This document shows positions 1 through 6,379 of a stretch of 6,548 bases of DNA, piece after piece. Each line of letters opens with the position of its first letter. Within the stretch, counting starts at the first letter, position 1. This DNA is from UBA6544 sp049601975 (GTDB taxonomy: Bacteria; Pseudomonadota; Alphaproteobacteria; UBA8366), in contig JBMYRC010000187.1 of NCBI GenBank assembly GCA_049601975.1, positions 1 to 6,548 on the forward strand, written 5' to 3'. The notes under the pieces are model-generated. The model did no database searches, had not been told where the DNA came from, and saw only the letters and a list, made by a program, of their open reading frames with translations. Made by a program: the position numbers and the translations under genes.

Positions 1-598
1 GAAGCGGGCTGAGGTAGAGCGCTTTCCGGTCCAGATACGGGTGCGTTCGGATGAGTGGATGCGCGCAGTCCAATATCCGAGCTTTTTCGTCCTCCGTCAG
101 CGGCGTCTCACGCGCTTTCGGGCGGGGCTCCGCTGAGTAGACGGCGCTAACACCGTCGACTTTCTTCCTCATATCATCAGGCATGCTGGCGTAGGCACCT
201 GCGAGATCGGAAAATAGTGTCTGGCCGCCTTCCTTTGGGGCCACGATGCCATACAAGATCGTCGCGAAGACTGGCTGCGGCGTGTAGGTCTGATCCGTGT
301 GCCAATCTAGCTCGTACTCCACCGGACGGGCGACCCCATCGAGGTTCGATAACTCCATTACCTCTTTGCGTTTGTAGGTCGTTAGCAGGCTTGCCTGTGC
401 GTGAACGAACAAGGGACCGAAGCGTTCGGTGAATGCGATCAGCTGGTCGTCATCCAGCTGCTGCTCCGGAAAGACGACGACCCGGTTTTCCATCCACAAA
501 TCGCGGATCGTCTCGAAGCTATCGTCGTCTAGCGGTTTCGAAAGATCGATATCCTCGGTCCGGGTGGCAAAGCCATTCGCCAGTTGCGTGGTTTTCAT
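1..598 (-). CDS. TauD/TfdA-family Fe(II)/2-oxoglutarate-dependent dioxygenase, C-terminus cut by window edge
   Basis: The first 199 codons are present; the gene runs off the left edge. The family couples oxidative decarboxylation of 2-oxoglutarate to hydroxylation of a substrate such as taurine or a phenoxyacetate, in the cytoplasm. The translation shows the WHTDQTY motif at residues 99-105, giving the first two iron ligands His100 and Asp102, at nearly the same positions as in E. coli TauD. It also shows the conserved GGQTLFSDL stretch (124-132) and a HPLIRTHP segment (180-187). The distal iron His and the 2-oxoglutarate-binding Arg should lie in the roughly 80 residues outside the window. 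The ATG at 598 has GGAG (bases 608-611) 9 nt upstream, and the crotonase stop is only 14 nt upstream, so it is the third gene of a co-transcribed and probably translationally coupled block. The substrate is unknown: sulfonate, aryloxyacid and other members cannot be told apart from this half. Confidence 0.9.
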   Translation of the reverse strand, partial: MKTTQLANGFATRTEDIDLSKPLDDDSFETIRDLWMENRVVVFPEQQLDDDQLIAFTERFGPLFVHAQASLLTTYKRKEVMELSNLDGVARPVEYELDWHTDQTYTPQPVFATILYGIVAPKEGGQTLFSDLAGAYASMPDDMRKKVDGVSAVYSAEPRPKARETPLTEDEKARILDCAHPLIRTHPYLDRKALYLSPL

Positions 599-612
599 AT
601 TGCGCGTCTCCG

Positions 613-1395
613 CTATGAAATATGCCGTCCCTTACGGGCGATGAAATCGGGGAAGGCGTCTTCGGCCTTGGCGCCCTTCAAGACATTTTTCCCATGATCG
701 ATTTCGTGTTCCCACTGGGTATGCAGGGGCTCTCCGAACCCGCGCAACATCAACTGCTTTATGCCGACCACCGCACCGGTGTGGTTGGCGGCGATAATTT
801 TGGCGAGTTCCATAGTCTTGTCGCGCAACTCCGCCTTTGGCACGAGGTGATTGAGCAAACCGATCCGATAGGCTTCCTCCGCTTCAACGATCCGGGCGGA
901 GAACAGTAGTTCCTTCGCCATCGGCCAACCCACTTGATTCGGTAGCGTCCAAGTGCTGTTGATGCGGCCGTATGCGGCGGCGAGGAAACGGAATTTGGTC
1001 GTCTCGCAACCGATCCGCATATCGAGCGACGAGGCGAGGACCGCGCCGCCGCCATAGGCGAGGCCGTTCATCATCGCGATGGTGGGTTTTTTCGAGGCAC
1101 TGATCTCATAAGCGCCCTTCATATAGACATCCCGTTTCGCATCGAGCTCAGCCTCGCTCAACTTGACGTCGTTTTCGCGCTGTTCGTGGATGTCGCCACC
1201 CGCCGTGAAGGCCTTGTCACCAGAGCCGGTAATGACGATACAGCCAACATCGTCATCCTCGTCTGCTTGGCGGACGGCATCATGCAGTTCCACATTGAGG
1301 TGCTGGTTCATCGCGTTGAGAACGTCCGGGCGGTTCAGTGTGATGACCGCGACGCCGTCCTCGTGATCGACTAAAACGTGATCGTAATTGGACAT
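613..1395 (-). CDS. Enoyl-CoA hydratase/isomerase (crotonase) family protein lacking the classical catalytic glutamates
   Basis: The product is 260 residues, the normal crotonase length. Crotonase-fold enzymes bind acyl-CoA and stabilise an enolate in an oxyanion hole; different members hydrate, isomerise, hydrolyse, dehalogenate or decarboxylate. Visible are the N-terminal strand with ITLNRPDVLNAMN (18-30), the first oxyanion loop KAFTAGGDIHE (61-71), and the second oxyanion loop NGLAYGGGAVLASSLDMRIG (110-129). By alignment from memory with rat mitochondrial enoyl-CoA hydratase, Glu144 corresponds to Val119 and Glu164 to Ala139, so standard hydratase chemistry is doubtful. The segment GRINSTWTLPNQVG (143-156) also replaces the usual glycine-rich PGxGGTQ loop. 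The ATG at 1395 has AAGGAGAG (bases 1401-1408) 5 nt upstream. The gene is 14 nt downstream of the CMD gene and 14 nt upstream of the dioxygenase. The family call is firm, the reaction is not. Confidence 0.93.
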   Translation of the reverse strand: MSNYDHVLVDHEDGVAVITLNRPDVLNAMNQHLNVELHDAVRQADEDDDVGCIVITGSGDKAFTAGGDIHEQRENDVKLSEAELDAKRDVYMKGAYEISASKKPTIAMMNGLAYGGGAVLASSLDMRIGCETTKFRFLAAAYGRINSTWTLPNQVGWPMAKELLFSARIVEAEEAYRIGLLNHLVPKAELRDKTMELAKIIAANHTGAVVGIKQLMLRGFGEPLHTQWEHEIDHGKNVLKGAKAEDAFPDFIARKGRHIS

Positions 1396-1409
1396 TTAAA
1401 CTCTCCTTC

Positions 1410-1919
1410 TTAGCTTTGCAGGTCGACGCCGAACGTGACCAAAAACTTGGACGTCATGATGTAGAAACCGATGGCGAGGTGCAGTTCGACCAAGGCGCCT
1501 TGCGTCAACTGGCCTTGCAGCCGTTCGAACAGTTCGTCCGAGACCTTGTCTGTTGTGACCACTTCGTCGGTGAAGCGCAGCACGTCTTTCTCTAGATCGG
1601 AATAGGCATTGGCCTCCGCACCTTCCTCAAGTGCGTCAATCTTTGCGTCTTCCAATCCGACGCCTTTGCCGATCCGTTTGTGAGCGATGACCTCGTAGTC
1701 GGATTTACACAGAATACCCGCCCGTGTGATCGCCAGCTCCCGCAGACCGGAGTCGAGTTCGCCCTTAAAGCGAATGGCGTTACCCATGCGGACATAGGTT
1801 TCGAAATGTGAAGGTGAATGCGCCAGCATCCGAAAAATATTCTTGTGGTTGAGTTTGCTCAGTAGCTCTCGTACGCGGTCGTTCGCGGCGTCGGCATCAA
1901 GGTAGTCCATGCGGGCCAT
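1410..1919 (-). CDS. Carboxymuconolactone decarboxylase / AhpD-like family protein
   Basis: The 169-residue, mostly helical product resembles the CMD/AhpD alkylhydroperoxidase fold. The core helix pair carries LRELAITRAGILCKSDYE at 59-76 followed by His80 and an RIGKGVG turn. Cys71, Glu76 and His80 match the Cys-x3-YE-x3-His pattern common in the CMD subgroup; the CxxC of true AhpD peroxidases is absent (only one Cys). Family members are cytoplasmic and act as decarboxylases, hydrolases or peroxidase-like proteins in catabolic operons, so the activity cannot be assigned. It is the first gene of the CMD-crotonase-dioxygenase block. The start chosen is ATG 1919, with GGAG (bases 1928-1931) 8 nt upstream; an internal ATG three codons later is possible. 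That Shine-Dalgarno lies inside one arm of an inverted repeat, which hints at control of this block. Confidence 0.85.
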   Translation of the reverse strand: MARMDYLDADAANDRVRELLSKLNHKNIFRMLAHSPSHFETYVRMGNAIRFKGELDSGLRELAITRAGILCKSDYEVIAHKRIGKGVGLEDAKIDALEEGAEANAYSDLEKDVLRFTDEVVTTDKVSDELFERLQGQLTQGALVELHLAIGFYIMTSKFLVTFGVDLQS

Positions 1920-1927
1920 GCGCGGCT

Positions 1928-1977
1928 CTCCAATCGGTCGGTTGTGTCCCTTTCTTTCAACCTAATGCCGATTGGAG
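1928..1977. promoter_or_regulatory. Inverted repeat upstream of the CMD-crotonase-dioxygenase block
   Basis: A perfect 10-bp inverted repeat has arms at 1928-1937 (ctccaatcgg) and 1968-1977 (ccgattggag), centres 40 bp apart, about four helical turns. The gene-proximal arm contains the GGAG Shine-Dalgarno of the CMD gene read on the minus strand. A related shorter motif, ccattggag, occurs at 2054-2062. It could be a two-site operator bound by a dimeric or tetrameric repressor, or an RNA stem that hides the ribosome binding site if transcription starts beyond 1977. No convincing -35/-10 pair could be fixed. The repeat is observed; the role is inferred. Confidence 0.5.
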
Positions 1978-2064
1978 GGTGGTCCAGTTTTGCCTGATGG
2001 ATTACAAGCGGAGGCCGTCATTACCACGTTGGCAGGAACCTAGTTGCTCGGTGCCATTGGAGGA

Positions 2065-2647
2065 CTAAGACGGCTGATTCAGCACCCGTGTGCGAATGGT
2101 GCCGGAAAGCCCGCGAATATCGCGTAGAATGTCTTCCGCATCGGTGCGCACACCGTCGGTGTCCAGAACGACATAGCCGATTTCGCCATCGGTCTGATGA
2201 TGCTGGGCTTCTTCCGTGGAACCGGCCACAAGCGGCGTTAGGATGACGTTTGGTGCACCTTGCAGAGGCCAGGTGAAACGGTTCGACTGGGAAGACGTCG
2301 ATCGCCGCCCCGCCGAGTTTCCTGCTTTGCAATGCTGTCGCCAGGGCGTCGAGATCGACGATGGTGCCCCGCGAATTGTTGATTAAGAATGTGCCGTCTT
2401 TCATGCGGTCGGTCGCCGGTGTCTCTGGTACGTGCAAGGTGACGATATCGCTGCGGGTAAGCAGATCATCGAGTGAGACGGCGGGCTCAACATTGCCGTG
2501 GCGCAGTTTGTCTGTGTGATCGTGATCGATTACGCGCAGTCCCATGGATTCAGCGAGAACGGTGATCTGGCTACCGATATTGCCGTAGCCGATAATACCA
2601 AGAGTCTTGCCCCGCACTTCGCGACTTCCAGCGGCCGTTTCTCCCAC
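2065..2647 (-). pseudogene. serA: Decayed D-3-phosphoglycerate dehydrogenase (serA) remnant
   Basis: This is a broken copy of SerA, the NAD-dependent enzyme that starts serine synthesis. From about 2638 leftward the frame reads AAGSREVRGKTLGIIGYGNIG, the typical entry to the NAD domain with its GxGxxG loop, then HVPETP, NNSRGT and AIDVFPVEP. Several lesions are visible. The N-terminal domain is missing. About ten residues are lost in frame between DRM and KDG near 2400. A frameshift with loss of a few residues occurs near 2280. In the next frame PLQGAPNVILTPLVAGSTEEAQ continues, but the catalytic His of the usual LTPHxGG motif is Leu (codon 2230-2232). Then roughly 70 residues are deleted near 2200, joining STEEAQ to the ACT-domain ending QTDGEIGYVVLDTD, with TAG at 2065-2067. 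The open frame continuing to 2021 past the shift is spurious. It cannot encode a working enzyme; a functional serA presumably exists elsewhere. Confidence 0.88.
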
Positions 2648-2893
2648 CCGCCCCGCGCGAAGGTCAGCGAAGGGGTAGAGTATCTCCAGCAGGTTCTTGC
2701 TCCAGTCCGGACCGTTTTCGTGCCGGTCAGAAATTCAGGCAAATCGAATGCCGTTGGTGTAGTGGCGGTCCGTATTGGCGATCCGGTCGGTCTCTATCTG
2801 AATGGTATAGGTGCCGCGCGCCTATACGCGGTCTTCTTCCGCCGCTGAGACGCATGGGAATATCAGTGCCGCGACCATTAGTCCGGCACGTAC
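2648..2893 (-). pseudogene. N-terminal remnant of an LpxR-like (DUF2219) outer-membrane lipid A deacylase
   Basis: One frame, interrupted by TAG (2822-2824) and TGA (2735-2737), reads as the start of an LpxR/DUF2219 family protein. It begins with a hydrophobic, signal-peptide-like stretch ending in SAAEED (ATG at 2878 or a lost start upstream). Then come GTYTIQIETDRIANTDRHYT and NGIRFA, matching the family's first beta-strand and the Asp-Arg-x-YTNG-type motif, and then PDWSKNLLEILYPFADLRAG. The TGA sits where Trp is expected after NGIRFA, consistent with a TGG to TGA change. About 75 codons survive of a family usually over 300 residues long. At about 2636-2650 the frame passes without a break into the serA remnant, so two unrelated gene fragments are fused. 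The family call is from recall of motifs; the stops and the fusion are seen directly. Confidence 0.7.
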
Positions 2894-2904
2894 TCAGGCG
2901 AAAT

Positions 2905-4482
2905 TCACGGGGCTTCGGGCTCCGGCCACTGCGCGTCGGAGATAAAGCGCGGGCAGGCATTGATCCAGGCAAGGTCTCCTGACTTCGGATTGTTCTCAAC
3001 CCTGGTATCGTTATCGAAGACCATTGTCGGTCGCGTTTCCAAATTAAAGGCTGGCCATTTGGCGAGCCCTCCATGATTTGGGTCGCCGGTCCGGGCAAAG
3101 GCGATCCAGGCACCCAGTACCTTCTCTTGGAGTGCTTCCTGTTCTGGACCTTCGCCGACGAAATTCCGCGCCAGTTCGATATTGCCGAAGGCAAACGGGA
3201 TGCAGAGCGTGTGTGGTGATTTCAGAATGCCACCGAGCACCGGCGTCTTCCACGTAAACTCATAGAGATAGGCGGGCGCACCGCCTTGCTTCACTTTGCG
3301 CTCCGCCGCCTCCACATCGTTGCGCCGGTACATATGATCGCTGGTGATGAGGTTGTAGGTATCACGGCCGTTCAGGCCGGGGCGACCATCCCGATACCCA
3401 GCGATGAGCGCTGCCGCTTGTTCCGCATCGACACCGACGAAGCGCGCGATCTGGGCGTGGAGTTGATCTTCGTTCAAGGCCAGATTATCGGGCTCGACAG
3501 TTATGTCGTAGAAGGATTTTTCCGTCTCGCAAGAGCCAACCATCACGGGAATATCGCTCGCGAGGTCCGGGGCCGATAGATCGAACGGATTATTGAGGAT
3601 TGTCCGTCCGTCGACCAAGGGGCGGAAACTGTCGTTACCGTTCCGGGTTTTGACGGCCGTGTTATACGCTTTGAGAAGCGCTCCCGCCGGTACTTTTTGG
3701 ACCGCTTCCGGCCCTTGTCCTTCAAGACCGAGGGCTTTCAGTAAGGCGTGGGTCGAGCGCGCGGCGTTTTCCTGCGTCGCCAATTGCAGGTGGGAGGAGG
3801 AACTCTGGATAATGGCTTTATGGAACAGGCCCTTGGCCCGCGGTGTGGCCATCATCACCGCGACTTTCGAGCCGCCGCCGGACTGGCCGAAGATGGTGAC
3901 GTTGCCGGCATCACCGCCGAACGCACCGATATTGTCTTGCACCCATTCAAGTGCTTGCACGATATCCAGCATCCCAGCGTTACCTGCATCGGCGAAACGC
4001 TCGTCTGCATCGCCAAACCAAGTGTAGCCGAATGTGTTCAGGCGATGGTTCAAGGTCACAACGACGAAGTCGCCTGCGTTGGCGAGATTGCTGCCATCGA
4101 GCCCGGGCGCGCCGCCGGAACCTCGGAAATAGCCCCCGCCATGCAACCAAACCATGACCGGCCGCTTGGCATCGGTATTCAGGTCGGGTGTCCACACATT
4201 CACGGCGAGGCAATCTTCACCGGTGGTCTGCAAATCGCGAATCCAGGCGTTTGCCAGCCTGATGATGCCGTCGTCTTGCGGGCAGCGCAGAGCGAAGTCG
4301 ATCGTGTCGCACACACCCGTCCAGGACGGCGTGGGGGAGGGCGGTAAGAACCGTTGCGCGCCCCCCGTCGTGCCCGCGTAGGGGATGCCTTTGAAGTGGC
4401 AGCCGATGGCTGAGGTCGTTCCGCGAATTTTGCCGGATACGATCTCGACGACGGGCTCTTCGAAAAGCGAGTGCGTGTTCAT
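2905..4482 (-). CDS. Type B carboxylesterase / para-nitrobenzyl esterase-like hydrolase
   Basis: The 525-residue alpha/beta-hydrolase of the carboxylesterase/cholinesterase family hydrolyses carboxylic esters. Motifs in order are: N-terminal FKGIPYAG (30-37), EDCLAVNVW (89-97), the oxyanion-hole HGGGYFRGSGG (114-124), nucleophile elbow FGQSGGG with Ser201, probable acid Glu321 in GSCETEKSF, and catalytic His424 in SPHTLCIPFAFGN. The elbow reads GQSGG where the family usually has GESAGG. No clear signal peptide is seen, so it is probably cytoplasmic. ATG 4482 is preferred because AAGGAGAG (bases 4491-4498) lies 8 nt upstream; a GTG at 4515 would add 11 residues. It follows the flavin monooxygenase by 60 nt in the same direction with no strong terminator between, so the two are probably co-transcribed. 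Its stop lies 12 bp from the start of the LpxR remnant. The natural substrate is unknown. Confidence 0.93.
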   Translation of the reverse strand: MNTHSLFEEPVVEIVSGKIRGTTSAIGCHFKGIPYAGTTGGAQRFLPPSPTPSWTGVCDTIDFALRCPQDDGIIRLANAWIRDLQTTGEDCLAVNVWTPDLNTDAKRPVMVWLHGGGYFRGSGGAPGLDGSNLANAGDFVVVTLNHRLNTFGYTWFGDADERFADAGNAGMLDIVQALEWVQDNIGAFGGDAGNVTIFGQSGGGSKVAVMMATPRAKGLFHKAIIQSSSSHLQLATQENAARSTHALLKALGLEGQGPEAVQKVPAGALLKAYNTAVKTRNGNDSFRPLVDGRTILNNPFDLSAPDLASDIPVMVGSCETEKSFYDITVEPDNLALNEDQLHAQIARFVGVDAEQAAALIAGYRDGRPGLNGRDTYNLITSDHMYRRNDVEAAERKVKQGGAPAYLYEFTWKTPVLGGILKSPHTLCIPFAFGNIELARNFVGEGPEQEALQEKVLGAWIAFARTGDPNHGGLAKWPAFNLETRPTMVFDNDTRVENNPKSGDLAWINACPRFISDAQWPEPEAP

Positions 4483-4542
4483 GAGTGTTTCTCTCCTTAT
4501 TCCGCTAACCTCCACTTTATCTCTCTCCCGGTTGGGGGAGCG

Positions 4543-5661
4543 TTAAGGTGGGGGCGCTTTAAAACTTTTCCTCAGTCCCGCCTGCTCCATGAGCGGCAAA
4601 ACATCATCGATCCATTGCTGACATTCGCCGAGATAGTCTACCCAGGATATCAACATCCCGTCGACGCCAAGCGATGATAAATGCTGGATCCTTTCGACAA
4701 TCTGCTCCGGTGTGCCCACCAGGGGATAGCCGCCGTGCCCGGCCTTGAAATGGAACTTAAAGGCCTCGATGACCTCCGGCGTTAAGGTTTGAGACTGTAG
4801 ACCGAATATTTCCAGCATGTTTCCAACGGCAACATCGTCGCCCTTTTCCATGACGTAATGGTTCAGGTAATCGTGCGCTTCTTCTTCGGTATCACGGCAA
4901 ACGACATAGACATGTATCCAGCATTGCGAAGACCGGCCACGATCGGCAGCCAGTGTTTTTAGTTGGCCGATTTGTGCGGCGTCGCTCTCATCATCTTGTT
5001 GGCGCAGCATTACGAAATTCATATCCGCGTGCTGCGCGGAAAAATCCTGACCGGCAGACGAACTGCCCGCATTCATGATCGGTGGGCGAGGCGATTGCAG
5101 GGGTTTTGGTTGGCTCCAGAGGTTGGTGCCTTGGAAAAATTGCCCATCGAAGTCGAAAGCCTCTTCCGCTGACCACAAGCGTTTGATCAGCTCGATCCAT
5201 TCTGCGGCATAGGCATACCGTTCGCCGTGTTCGCGCAATTCGGCGTCGAACATCTCAAATTCGTTTTTGAACCAACCGGCAACGACGTTCAGCGCGAAGC
5301 GACCATTCGAGATATGGTCAATTGTGGAGGTCATTTTGGCGACGGCGACCGGGTGTATCAGCGGCGCGTGTACGGTGGAGAAGATTGTCGAATATTGCGT
5401 GACCGCCGCGATGCCGGCCGACCAAGTGAGGCTTTCGAAAGTCCGATTGTTGAAATTCGTCTCACCACCATAACCCTTCCAGCGGCCAACCGGTAATAAC
5501 GCTTCGAATCCCGCTGCGTCGGCCATTTTTGCCAGGATGACGTTATCCTCCCAGGTCATCGGCCACGCGCCGTCCGCCGTCGTCACGGTCGAGCCGTGCG
5601 AACAGTTGAACGCCATGACGCCGATTTTTACGCGGTTGTCGCTATAGAGTGGATTGACCAT
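4543..5661 (-). CDS. LLM-class flavin-dependent monooxygenase, RutA/SfnG-like
   Basis: The 372-residue product belongs to the bacterial luciferase-like group C monooxygenases, which use reduced FMN supplied by a separate reductase to oxygenate pyrimidines, sulfones, sulfonates or dimethyl sulfide. Diagnostic segments are VKIGVMAF (11-18), GYGGETNF (63-70), SAGIAAVTQ (81-89), TIDHISNGRFALNVVAGWFK (113-132), the EHGERYAYAAEW helix (144-155), the SQPKPLQSPRPPI strand (183-195), NAGSSSAGQDFSAQHAD (197-213) and the C-terminal GTPEQIVERI (316-325). The pattern is shared with RutA and with the dimethylsulfone monooxygenase SfnG, as I recall them; neither gene name is justified, and no other rut or sfn gene lies nearby. 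No flavin reductase is in the window. ATG 5661 has only a weak Shine-Dalgarno, but no better start is seen. It is the first leftward gene, divergent from the GST across 53 bp that hold a palindrome. Confidence 0.93.
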   Translation of the reverse strand: MVNPLYSDNRVKIGVMAFNCSHGSTVTTADGAWPMTWEDNVILAKMADAAGFEALLPVGRWKGYGGETNFNNRTFESLTWSAGIAAVTQYSTIFSTVHAPLIHPVAVAKMTSTIDHISNGRFALNVVAGWFKNEFEMFDAELREHGERYAYAAEWIELIKRLWSAEEAFDFDGQFFQGTNLWSQPKPLQSPRPPIMNAGSSSAGQDFSAQHADMNFVMLRQQDDESDAAQIGQLKTLAADRGRSSQCWIHVYVVCRDTEEEAHDYLNHYVMEKGDDVAVGNMLEIFGLQSQTLTPEVIEAFKFHFKAGHGGYPLVGTPEQIVERIQHLSSLGVDGMLISWVDYLGECQQWIDDVLPLMEQAGLRKSFKAPPP

Positions 5662-5683
5662 GTGCCGTCTGTGGTTCTTATTG

Positions 5684-5708
5684 CTCCCAAATTAATTTAG
5701 TTTGGGAG
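5684..5708. promoter_or_regulatory. Palindromic operator-like site in the divergent promoter, overlapping the GST ribosome binding site
   Basis: A perfect 8-bp inverted repeat, ctcccaaa (5684-5691) and tttgggag (5701-5708), flanks a 9-nt spacer; a separate perfect palindrome aaattaattt occupies 5689-5698. The right arm contains the GGGAG Shine-Dalgarno of the GST gene. The site sits in the only intergenic space between the monooxygenase and the GST, so a protein bound here could control both genes. It may equally fold in the GST mRNA and block translation initiation. A weak promoter for the GST is possible with ttgacc (5654-5659) and tcttat (5676-5681), which would put the palindrome at or just after the start of transcription. 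No regulator gene is in the window. Confidence 0.6.
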
Positions 5709-5714
5709 ACGAAA

Positions 5715-6338
5715 ATGAAACTATTCGGAAGTTATCGCTCGCCCTTCGTGCGCCGTGTCGCCATCACTATGAACGAATTCGGGATGCCGTTCGAGCATAT
5801 GGATGTGCCAGTGTTCGACAATCCGGATGCGGTAAACGTACATAATCCGCTGACTCGTGTCCCCACCTTGGTGCTTGATGATGGAGAAGTATTGATTGAG
5901 AGCTATGCCATGCTCGATGCGCTTGATGATATGGTCGGGTCCGAGAAAGCGCTAATCCCTGAGAGTGGAGCCGAGCGCCGTCATGTCATGCGCGTCACCG
6001 CCGCGGCTGTCGGCACTATGGATAAGACCCAGTGGGCCGCGTATGAGGCGCGTTTTCACCCGAAGGAAAAGGTTCACCAGCCTTGGATTGATCACAACGA
6101 TAATCAGGTCAAAGGCGGCCTTGAATTCCTCAACGGTTTGGCGGCAGAGGCTGGTGAAAGTGGATGGCTCGCCGATGGCGAAAGCATGACCCAAGCGGAT
6201 ATCTCCGGTGTCGTCGCCTATGGTTTCGCCGGTCTGGCCCGCCCGAAAATGGGTGTCGCCGAGGCGTATCCGGCCTTAGCGGCTTTCGCAGCCCGGATGG
6301 AAGTAACCGCACCATTTAAGGCTTCACCACTGCCGTAA
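5715..6338 (+). CDS. Glutathione S-transferase family protein
   Basis: The 207-residue product has the two-domain GST layout. The N-terminal thioredoxin-like domain (about 1-75) begins MKLFGSYRSPFVRRVAITMN, with Tyr7 and Ser9 as candidate glutathione-activating residues. It continues with NPLTRVPTLVLDDG, containing the conserved cis-Pro at 50, and IESYAMLDAL, where Glu62-Ser63 would hold the gamma-glutamyl group of glutathione. The helical C-terminal domain has the N-capping box T-x-x-D (Thr159-Asp162) in SMTQADIS. GSTs conjugate, isomerise or dehalogenate electrophiles in the cytoplasm. Here it is divergent from the flavin monooxygenase, suggesting a role in the same degradation or in detoxifying its products. 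The ATG at 5715 has GGGAG (5704-5708) 6 nt upstream. A 7-bp hairpin follows the stop. The class and substrate cannot be set. Confidence 0.92.
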   Translation: MKLFGSYRSPFVRRVAITMNEFGMPFEHMDVPVFDNPDAVNVHNPLTRVPTLVLDDGEVLIESYAMLDALDDMVGSEKALIPESGAERRHVMRVTAAAVGTMDKTQWAAYEARFHPKEKVHQPWIDHNDNQVKGGLEFLNGLAAEAGESGWLADGESMTQADISGVVAYGFAGLARPKMGVAEAYPALAAFAARMEVTAPFKASPLP

Positions 6339-6345
6339 TCTAGTT

Positions 6346-6365
6346 CCTCGGCCGGAGAGCCGAGG
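6346..6365 (+). terminator. Hairpin after the GST gene, possible terminator
   Basis: A perfect 7-bp GC-rich stem, cctcggc (6346-6352) pairing with gccgagg (6359-6365), with a 6-nt loop, starts 7 nt after the GST stop codon. There is no run of T after it, so it is not a classical intrinsic terminator. It may still end or stabilise the transcript. Confidence 0.5.
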
Positions 6366-6379
6366 TCCATCGCATTCGG

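Noticed and set aside
2021..2280. C-terminal part of the open frame that continues to 2021 after the serA frameshift
   Set aside because: Its composition is Arg/His/Ser-rich with no family resemblance, while the neighbouring frame clearly continues SerA to a stop at 2065. It is out-of-frame read-through.
2498..2848. 116-codon plus-strand open frame opposite the pseudogenes
   Set aside because: It lies antisense to recognisable SerA and LpxR-like sequence, has no ribosome binding site, and shows no recognisable motif.
2065..2905. Insertion sequence or transposon scar as cause of the gene decay
   Set aside because: I could find no transposase fragment, terminal inverted repeat pair or target duplication at the fragment junctions.
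3748..4347. 199-codon plus-strand open frame inside the esterase gene
   Set aside because: It is an antisense shadow of a clear carboxylesterase coding region in a GC-rich genome; no motifs are recognisable.
4483..4515. GTG 4515 as the esterase start
   Set aside because: The ATG at 4482 has a strong AAGGAGAG at good spacing, and the extra 11 residues do not resemble the family's N-terminus.
4525..4540. Small hairpin ctccc/gggag between the monooxygenase and esterase genes
   Set aside because: The stem has only 5 bp, there is no T-run on the transcribed strand, and the purine-rich stretches resemble Shine-Dalgarno-like sequence. It is not convincing as a terminator.
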